From Elymus sibiricus (Eukaryota; Streptophyta; Magnoliopsida; Poales; Poaceae), in the NCBI GenBank assembly GCA_039707655.1, contig CM077666.1:397811886-397875885 (forward strand): DNA of 64,000 nt, read 5' to 3'. The notes beneath the pieces were generated by a model, which saw only the letters and a program-made list of their open reading frames with translations, was not told the origin of the DNA and did no database searches. This document shows positions 55,965-64,000 of the stretch, piece after piece. Made by a program: the position numbers and the translations under genes. Positions within the stretch are counted from its first letter, which is position 1. Each line of letters starts with the position of its first letter.

Positions 55965-58900
55965 TCAGCAGTAGAACATGAGCCTTTTCACACTGTCACT
56001 GAGCTTAGGCAGAGGCGTCGTCTGCAATGGGGTGGATCTGTACAGCGTCGTGCAGCTGGTGGCCACCGAATCTGACCTCTCAAGGTACAGCCTGCCCCTA
56101 TACGCGGCGAGATGCGCATAGTACGCCGGGGGCACAAGGGACACCGGCCTGGTGCACCGCACGAAAGTGTAGCAAAGATTGTGTATCAGCTGCTGCACCT
56201 CGTCGGACTGAAACATGTTCTCGTCCAACAGGACGTGGTAATGAGTTGGACGGCTCGTCCCCTTGGTGCCCCAGTGGCTGCACAGGTAGAAGTCGAATTC
56301 CCTCGGGTGCGTGATCACCGTGTCGACGACCGTCCCCGGCGGTATGTTCTGATCAGAATAGTGTGTGGACCCACCGTTCTTCTCCCTGTGGAAGAGCCTG
56401 GTGTGATGCCTCTTCTGAACCACGACGAACGTCGTCAAGGGCTTGTAGCCTGGATACCTCGAGCAGGCCGCTCGCACGGCGTGCATCTCCTCCTTGAGGA
56501 CCTTGTCAAACTGCGTCTCGCTCACGCCGTCTCGGAAGAATATGATTCTACCAGGGAGCTTGCCAACTTCTTTCAGGAACTCTTCAAGTAGTTCACCAGT
56601 CATCACATCCAGGTGTTCAATTATTTCTTTCCGGTGCGTTTGCGACCTCATCCTGGAGATGTACTTGTTTGCCGCGGGCCAATTCATGCTGGCGACTACG
56701 GCGACCACCGACGGGCTTGAGTCGTCGAGTGGATGAGGGTGTGTGACATCAGCACCCATGAACATCACTGGCTCCTCGTCTGAAAACATTCTGGGAATCT
56801 GGCATGGCAGGCTGTTGTAGAGGGAAACATTGCATCCCCCAAGCTTAGCATTCATCTTTAAGGCTAAATTGACCACGAACTGCACGGTCAGCTTGCTTAA
56901 GTTGGGATAAAGGCAACACTGTGTCACAACACCAATGGATGTTTCAGCAATCCGCTTCAGATCAGCATAGCCACGGTGCCTCCGTTCCATGACACAGATT
57001 AGCAGTTGCAGGTTGCCTGATGCAGCTTCTTGAATTTTCCCGAGTTTACTCTCCAAAATGCCAGGATTATTGAGAAGTTGGATCCGCTCAAACAATGGGC
57101 TGATGACGGGTTTCTTATTTAGAAGAATCCCAAGCTGCTCACACCGACTTGATAGCTGGTTGACAAACTTTGGAACGCAGGAGTGCTGCTCCGGGGTACC
57201 ACCAAAGCTTATCAAGGCCCAGTTTTTAATCTTGGAACCATCAGTAACATGGCTGTCCAGCAAACTCCATTGACGATCAAATCGGTGTGGCGTCATATCC
57301 GTAATGCGCCCTCCACTACCAAACTTGAGTCTTGGTGGCAAGAGAACCCTCCCAGAGAGTTGTGTCATGTCCTTTGACACTTGAAGGTTGAATTGGTCGG
57401 CGTAAGAATTACTGCAAGAAGAGGAAGGTAGCTATGATTACATCTGCATGACAGAGTCATATAGTAATTTTTCTTAAAATAAAAGACACTTCTATAGTTT
57501 ACAACTGCTGCAAAGCTATTATAAGACAAGAATGATGAACCATACCTTCCAGCACCGAATTCTTCTTCGACAATGCCCTTTATGATTCCCTTTCTTTCAC
57601 TTGGTCTTTGGCACCCCATTCTGAGAACCTTGGAGGTTTGTTCATCTGATAGCTTGCCAAGAAACTTCTGACCCTCACAAACTACACAAAGCTCCATTGG
57701 CACATAACATGGTTTGCTCCTACCAATCTGCAAGCATGGCATATTCCTGAACTGTATATCATGATTGTATTGCTCCTTGAAGTAATCCACCACCATAAGA
57801 TCTTTGGCACTTCGGTCTCGAAACTTGAGGTTTTCGGTCGTCTCCTTGGTCAAGCTATGCACATGGTACCTTTGGTCGGTCTCACGATGGCATACACGAA
57901 CCTGAATGTTTTTCAATGCTTTCTCCACCTCTCTCCGCTCTTCTTCTGACAAAGCCCTAGTTTTTTGATGCGAAAGGTCCTTCAAGAAGTCAAAGCGCTT
58001 CTGCAAGTACACAATCATGCCTGTGCTCTCATGGAATGCTGTGAGTGAGAGGTCAACATTAAGGGCAAGACCTTGCTTGGTTGGTCTCAGGCTCTGAAAG
58101 AAACCTCTTAATCCAACAGCCCCACCACCAATCTCCCTTGCTTCTCCCATAGAGCGTGGATACAAAGACCGGCCTACTAGAACGGAACTTTCCATAGCAC
58201 CTTCTCGCAAGATGACTTCCAGCGCATGGAGATAATCTTGAGGGAGTGAAATGCCATCCTTGTCTTCGGTCAAATACTTATTCAAGTCCTCACCACTTAG
58301 CTTCGAAACCAATCGAATGTTCACCTTGAAAACTTTAAAATTCTGTTTGTCAAGCATGTGGCCATTCTTTTTATCTACTGGACATCGTGCTGATGCAACT
58401 GGGAGATGGACGAAGAACTCAGTCTTGTTCTCCTGAAACTCAATAGCACTATAAAGGTCCCTGCGGCCATCAAAGGCCGGCAGCGCACCCGAGAGAACAC
58501 TTGAATTTTCTTGAACAAGCTTGTTCTTGATCATTCTTGCTGTTTCCTTTGATGGATGTGGTGTTATGTCAATATCGTACTGGAAAATCTTTTGATCCGG
58601 ATTGAACCGCACAAGGAAATAATTTGCAGAAAGAGGAATCACAGCCCCCTCGATCCCCCCGCTGTCTGGTCTCCGCGCAATGGGACTTCTTTGGTGATTG
58701 CTTGAGGGCCTATGATGGCCGTTTACATGATCCATTCTAACATCAGATGTCTTCTTCTCATGTATGGAGAACTTTTTGTGCGGAAGCACCTTGGCATCTG
58801 CTAGTACATTGATACTGACATGTAAGGTACCAGAAAATCTAATCATATGTACAGCAAGATAACTTCTCAAGTAAAAGCAAGGGAATGACAATAGCAATAG

Positions 58901-60005
58901 TTATATTTATAACAAGTGCAACTATGGAGCAAATAGATAGCAGTAGCACAAGCACCAAGATGATGGTACATGACTGTACCAACAAAAGGGAAGAAAAGGT
59001 AATTGAACATTTTTTACCAGCAGATCCTCCCAAAAGATAACCATGCCCCCATTCATGAGGAGTGGAAAGGGGTCTAACTTTCAAGTGAAAAAGGTGTCAT
59101 CCACAGTACCACAAATAGCACTTCGGCTGCGTCTCAGCTCAAATTGTCAAAATTGCATCCCACCTTCTGAAGGAATGCAGATTAATCCAAATATATATGG
59201 CACAAAAGGGACAGCAGACAAGCATACAATCAAAAGTAGAAATCCATAAAATCACAAGCTTCCTAAGATTTCATCTGACTTAACTATACAGCACTGTGGC
59301 ATTGATCCGAAAACACTGTACTGCATTACCTTCGTGTGACAAGCCATTAATCCCTAACTATACAGCTAGCAGACACCACTTCACATCAAACTATGTATCA
59401 TCATCACCCATAAAAAAAATAGCTGCAAGTAAAAACTACTAGCTCACATTGAGTAATATATTTAGGTGGGGAACAACACCACCACCCGGTATTATATATG
59501 AACTAGTAGTAGAAATACAAAAACAAAGATGCGGGAAGTAACTGAGAAAAAGGCGCTTTTTACCCTGCGGGAGCGGCAGCAGCGCGGCGGTGACGGCGTG
59601 CGGGGGCGGCGGCGGCTTCTTGGATTGCCTGTGCGTCCACATTGGCCCCCTCTGCGCCGCGCCGGCCATGGGTTTCCCGTAGCACGTGGCGGCCGCGGGG
59701 AGCAGGTGCAGCGGCGGCGGCTGCTGCAGGTACAGCAGCACAGGCGGCGGCAGGGGCAGCGCGACCGCTCCGTTATTATGCGCGCGGCCGGAGTTTATAG
59801 GCAGGGGCAGGAGGGCCGGGTAGGCCTGGATGATCGGGTACTGTCTGTGGCCGCCGCCGCCGCCACCGCTACCATAAACTCCGCTCCACTTCCACCTCCC
59901 ATTCCCGCCACTGCCGCCGCCGCCGCCGCCATTACTACCAGCGGTTCTACCATCGCCCCCTCTTCCGGCCTTCCTCTCGAACTTGGCCCCCCCTTCCCTC
60001 TCCAT
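55965..60005 (-). CDS. AGO7: ARGONAUTE7, small-RNA effector (three exons, 1046 residues)
   Basis: Exons 59564-60005, 57546-58797 and 55965-57411 join in frame across GT-AG introns (58798-59563, 766 bp; 57412-57545, 134 bp). The three-exon structure and length match AGO7 orthologues. N-terminal ~195 residues: low-complexity Gly, then Pro/Leu-rich. Then the Argonaute N domain from about residue 200 (GAVIPLSANYFLVRF), linker (GGGAVGLRGFFQSLRPTKQG), PAZ (~400-530), MID and PIWI. The slicer tetrad is complete: D786 (GADVTHPHP), E827 (THRKEIIEHL), D859 (FFRDGVSETQF), H998 (YYAHLAAYRGR). The protein ends LMFYC. In the family, AGO7 binds miR390 in the cytoplasm, cleaves or holds TAS3 RNA and so starts tasiR-ARF production, which sets leaf polarity and shoot meristem formation; rice and maize mutants have shoot or leaf defects. 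Start: first ATG of the frame (60005). No disabling change seen. Confidence 0.93.
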
Positions 60006-60883
60006 GGCCGCCACGACTTGCTGGGAGAGTTAACCCAAACTAATCTGTCCTTATGCAGATTTTGGTGTAGAAGTACCCCCAGCTTCTTGTCGTGTTCTTG
60101 GCTTGTGGGTTGGGGTTTTCTTGGATGGTTGGAGGGTAGGGGGCAAAAGGAAGGGAAGGAAGGGGAAGTGAAGGTGGGGAGGAGATGGGGTCGGCATTAA
60201 TGGGGTGGCAGAGGGAGCGTCTGTGCAGGCAGCTGTGCAGCTGTGCGGCGCAAAGCCGGAGCTATGCTGCGCCACTGTGCGAGATGCAATGCTCTCCTGC
60301 CGTCGCCTTAAAAGTTTCTGAAAGTTTCCTCCCTTCTGCTGCTGTCCTGCTTCTTAGTCACCTTTCCAAATCCTTGGAATATCTTCAATAGTTTGTGTAT
60401 CATTTTGCTGATAAAATTGTCTAGATTATCAAAACAACCTGTCGTAAAATTACTTCAATGGAGTGTCTAAACTAACTATGTTGAATATTTGAGCAATTTC
60501 TCATATCGTTTAATCCAGAAATGCGTAAATAAATTCATCACGAACATAATAAGCATGAAGATCAAATGAACAATAATTATACGAATAGTATAGACATATA
60601 ATCAGGTAGATATTATGAAATCAATATGTCCAAATCAATTGATAGTACTAATAATCTAGACGCGATCCCTAACGGAAAGGGATAAGAACACATACGGCAT
60701 GGTGGATGAAGAGGCATTCACAGTCGGATTACCATCACCATGTAGTGACATTTTGGTGACGAGATAGTCATCGTTGGGAAAGTAGTCATGTGCAGCCACA
60801 ACAGAGAAGAATCCAGCAGTTGCGCTAGAGCGCTCTCCAAAAATATGATTGCTCCTCTCCCTTACAGAATAACAAGAGGCGGG
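60006..60883 (-). promoter_or_regulatory. AGO7 5' leader and promoter region
   Basis: The 878 bp between the AGO7 start codon and the LTR at 60884. The proximal 300 bp are rich in CT on the minus strand and contain CAGCTGTGCAGCTGTGC-like repeats near 60225-60245; no clear TATA box could be chosen. The distal part (60400-60880) is AT-rich. No gene is seen. Any AGO7 elements farther upstream have been displaced by the retroelement. Confidence 0.5.
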
Positions 60884-61372
60884 TGTCGGTACCAAAACCG
60901 GCAGATCTCGGGTAGGGGATCCGAACTATGGGTCAAGGAGTCGATGGTAACAGGGAGCGTAGAGACAACGATTTACCCAGGTTCGGGCCCTCTCGAGGAG
61001 GTAAAACCCTACGTCCTGCTTGATTGTATTGATGTGGTTGTATGAAGGTTACAGAGTTGATCTACCTCGAGATCGACTGGGCTAAACCCTAGGCAATGGA
61101 TATGATGATTCTCTCCCTACGGACTAAACCTCCTGGTTTATATAGACACCAGGGGTTCCTAGGGTTACATATGGTCGGTTACTATCAGGGATAAACATGC
61201 TGATTACGCTATCTATTCCTTGGAGGAGACGCCAAGACTTCGGAGGTTTCCTTCTGACACACGGGGTCGTCCACAATCCAGCCGTCCATCGACGTGCAGA
61301 GAGCGGCCCACCAGTCCGGCCTATGAGAGATAGGCCGGCAGCCCGAGTACCCCCTAAACCGGGACACCCTCG
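60884..61372 (-). mobile_element. 3' LTR of a minus-strand Gypsy-type element
   Basis: On the plus strand it starts TGTCGGTACCAAAACCGGC and ends ACACCCTCG, followed by GTAGCCCCCGAAC, which is the polypurine tract of a minus-strand element. Read on the minus strand the LTR resembles Gypsy-3's (GGTGTCC near the start, CCGGTTTT...CCGACA at the end), so the two are related families. It has a minus-strand TATA box (CTATATAAAC) at 61137-61146. Length 489 bp. The 5-bp flank is GCGGG; the partner flank lies outside the window. Confidence 0.75.
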
Positions 61373-61759
61373 GTAGCCCCCGAACTAGCCTCCAATGCCG
61401 AGGTCTACGGTCTTCGGCAGCTTCATGCTTCAAAAGTCTTCGGCTTGGATGGCGAGTTCCTCCCGTTACCTGTATTCGAATTAACAATAGTTCGGCCATC
61501 GATAGATCGGTTACCGAGGTATCCTCCGACCAGCGAGGCCCCGTGGGCCCCGCCATACTGCTTTTCTTTGTTTAGAATTAAATGACGACCCTCGATTTGT
61601 GCGCACCCACGGAATGCAAGTGGCCCGATGGGTTTTTACAAAAATGTCCCTCCCTGGGGGGAGACAATATCCCTTTAATAGGCCAAGGGCGTGGAGGTTA
61701 ACGCACCCCACCCCCTGCCATTCTTCTCCACATCTTCGCAAAGCCATAGTCAACAAACA
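61373..61759. promoter_or_regulatory. Polypurine tract and cargo-gene promoter region of the right-edge element
   Basis: Between the LTR and the cargo ATG. It contains the antisense polypurine tract at 61373-61385 and a weak TATA-like TTTAATAGG at about 61674-61682, 80 bp before the ATG at 61760. No gene. Confidence 0.4.
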
Positions 61760-64000
61760 ATGGCGAGCGTCCCAGGCTCTTCCTCACGTCCTCATGGCCC
61801 CCGTCAAGGTGATTGGGCGGGTTGCTCCGTATCTTGCATGCGACTACGTAGGCTTGAGGCGCAGGGGTATCTGCCCGCTTCAGATCTCACATCCACCCGC
61901 CCCGGATTAACTTCCGCAGGACGGAAAGGCCCTCGCGGAGAATTTTCCCTCCCCTCACGGGGAGGAGAGGGTTTGCTTCGTGCCCTTTGTCCTGCGAGGC
62001 CTGGGTTTTCCCATTCATCCCTTCTTGAGGGGTTTACTAGAGTTCTACGGGATTCAGCTCCACCACCTTACCCCCGGATCGATCCTCCATATTTCGGGCT
62101 TCGTCGCTTTATGCGAAATGTTCCTGGGCTGCGAGGCGCACTTCGAGTTGTGGAGGAAATTCTTCTGCCTAGTCTCCCGCACCCGGGGAGGGGTTATCTA
62201 CGAGGTCGGCGGAGCCAAAGTATGGCGCGTCGCCGGGACCGGATACCCCGTTGGGACTCCGAAGAAGGATGCCGAAGAGTGGACTTCGGAATGGTTTTAT
62301 ATCGAAGACGTCCCTTTATTCGATCCAGTTCGAAGGGTTCTACCGGAATTTTCATTGGCTTCTCCAATGAAGCGGTTCAACTGGCGCCCGAAGAGTGCTT
62401 CCCAACAGGAAAGTGCCGAGGTAGCTCGGCTGGCCGCTCAAGTGAGGTGGTTAGCCCATAACGGACTAACCATCGTTGACGTGATGGCAATAGCTATCGC
62501 TCGATGTGTCCAGCCACTCCAACAGAGAATTCATCCGCTATGGAACTACAACAGGGAGGACGACACCGCCCGGTACACCCGGAAGGGGCCTGCCAACCAG
62601 GCGGCGATAGCCGCCATACTAGCCGATTTGTTCAAGAGGGAAGAGCAAGAGTTTGCTCGGCTAAAGCTCAAGAAAGGCTTCTCGATGTATGAACCCATCG
62701 AAATGGTGAGGTCGACCACTCTTTATAGTTCGGATATCACTCCAGAATTTTCATAATCGGATCTTCACCTTGTCCGAACAGAGTTGGAGGCGATGGATCG
62801 AGACGGTAAGCTGCCCTGCTCCTCAACCGGAGAACTATGCCCGCAATGACGACCCCGGGTTCCACGACAATCCCAAAACATCAATCATATTCGAGGAGGG
62901 GGTCTTCTACCAGGAGAGCCTTGACGGTTCTAAGGTGGCCCTTTTCGCTTATCACCCTGGGGCACTCCCCTCCTCCGCTGTAAGTGACCAATGGGCTTCT
63001 TCTCGAAAGAAACGCTCAGCCGCTGCAGGCCCGAATACACTGACACCTACTCCCAAGGGCCGCCGCACGACGCGCCGAACAGCCGTAAGAGCGGCACCAG
63101 CGGCCCCGACGACGAGTAGTCGTGGGGTGACCAGACGTGCGGCCCCAACGCGAGCTACATCATCGGCGCCTCGCCAGAATAGGTAACGCAGTAGCCTCTA
63201 TCTTCAACATCCACCGAATATGCCAATAATTTTCTCCATGGTGTTCTGTAGACGATGTGTGGAACCGCCCTCGGCTGGGGATGTTGAAGAAGCACCGAGG
63301 GGTGACTCAAACCCGAGGTCACCAGCTGTAGCCGGAGTTACTCCGGGGGTCCATGCCAAGGAACAACCTCCCGAGGACTCAGGTGGCGTCTCGGTTACTA
63401 ACTCCGAGGTTGAAAGTGTGATGAATCATCGGCGGCGTAAGGCGTCACTTCGGCACTCCGCATTTTCCGATCAGGAGTTTAACGCGCTTAGTTCAGTGGA
63501 CGCGTACCTCAGTGCTGCTCGGACGGGACTTGAAGGCGCAGTGAAGCTCATGTCTATGAATGTGCAGGTAAAGTATTAGTTTTGACAACTAGTATCTAAC
63601 CCAGTAGCCCCCGAGCCTTAATTTGGGCAGGACGGCTGAGTTAAGGGTCTGATATCCATGATGCCCTGCTATTGTGCAGACTGTTCGGGAGCAAAACAAA
63701 AAGCTGTCCGAGGACCTCAAGCTGGCGCAAACAGAGTTAGAATCTGTGAAAGCCGAGCTAGAGGGGGTGAAGAAATTCACCAGAGAGGCACATGGTAACT
63801 GCCGAACTTAAAGTTTGTTTAAGAAAAATGTGGTGGAATACCTCCGCTAATGAAAGATGATTCCATAGCAGCCGAGTCGATAAATCAGCTACAGAAGGAC
63901 CTGGAGATGGCCAGGAAAGCTCAAAGATACGCGGAGTCACAGCAAGAGGCTGGCTACCGGGTGCTGTCCCGAAGTCATGAGGAGAGGGATAAGCTTAAGG
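61760..64000 (+). pseudogene. Antisense cargo gene of the right-edge element, multi-exon, runs off the window
   Basis: Plus strand, opposite to its host retroelement. ATG at 61760; frame 61760 to about 61930, then a shift, then 61938-62756, with the conserved N-domain (VPFVLRGLGFPIHPFLRGLL, EFYGIQLHHLTPGSILHISG, GCEAHFELWRKFF). The middle part is disordered between 62757 and 63182 (frames change; Arg/Ala/Thr/Pro-rich). Later exons have good splice ends: donor after 63182, exon 63252-63567, exon 63680-63794, exon from 63872. The last ones encode coiled coil (EQNKKLSEDLKLAQTELESV). Same family as the cargo at 37505-40574 and 49690-50582. At least one frameshift, so probably not functional. Confidence 0.65.

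Noticed and set aside
60003..60014. AGO7 start three codons upstream at a GTG
   Set aside because: GTG is not a normal start in plant nuclear genes; ATG at 60005 gives the expected length.
61691..62461. 256-codon plus-strand frame at the start of the right-edge cargo
   Set aside because: Only its first part (to about 61930) carries the cargo N-terminus; the remainder is the wrong frame after a frameshift, the conserved N-domain lying in the frame 61938-62756.

Overview
The window is a piece of a large, repeat-rich grass genome, most likely a Triticeae cereal such as wheat, Aegilops, rye or barley. The evidence is an LTR pair of the BARE/WIS/Angela type, several other retroelements that look Triticeae-typical, and one cellular gene that reads as a monocot ARGONAUTE7. 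Family names are from recognition only; no database was searched. Coordinates, target-site duplications (TSDs) and reading frames were read from the sequence by eye.

Layout, left to right. (1) 1-237 and 8539-10813 are the two halves of the 3' end of a plus-strand Gypsy-type element. They are split by an 8.3 kb CACTA transposon (238-8535, TSD GTG). The CACTA shows no transposase but carries four gene-like units: an open three-exon GRF zinc-finger gene, an alanine-rich coiled-coil gene with one stop, an open 205-codon gene, and a gene with two TAG stops. It also holds a 505-bp tandem repeat. (2) 11343-12720 and 42876-44130 are minus-strand Athila-like remnants. They are separated by Gypsy-1 (12924-42149, TSD GGTTA/GGCTA). 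Gypsy-1 is itself split in its RNase H region by two Copia elements: a young BARE/Angela-like one (18110-27149, TSD AGTGG) and an older, SIRE/Maximus-like one (27334-36424, TSD GCCGG). (3) 44170-46958 is gene-free and AT-rich. (4) Gypsy-3 (46959-51695) is a compact gag-only element. (5) 51761-55689 holds small DNA transposons and LINE pieces, one LINE with an inverted 5' segment. (6) 55965-60005, minus strand, is an apparently complete ARGONAUTE7 gene: three exons and 1046 codons. (7) From 60884 to the right edge is a minus-strand Gypsy-type element whose 3' LTR lies 0.9 kb upstream of the AGO7 start codon.

How the parts relate. AGO7 is the only convincing cellular gene. Everything else is transposon sequence or small genes riding in transposons. 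The most striking pattern is a cargo gene seen three times: an intron-bearing gene of the plant 'putative gypsy type transposon' family, always antisense to its retroelement and always next to the 3' LTR. In two of the three copies it directly abuts a truncated gag or pol. LTR divergence counted by eye gives a nesting chronology that agrees with the physical nesting: Gypsy-1 about 3%, SIRE/Maximus-like about 1.7%, BARE/Angela-like about 0.2%.
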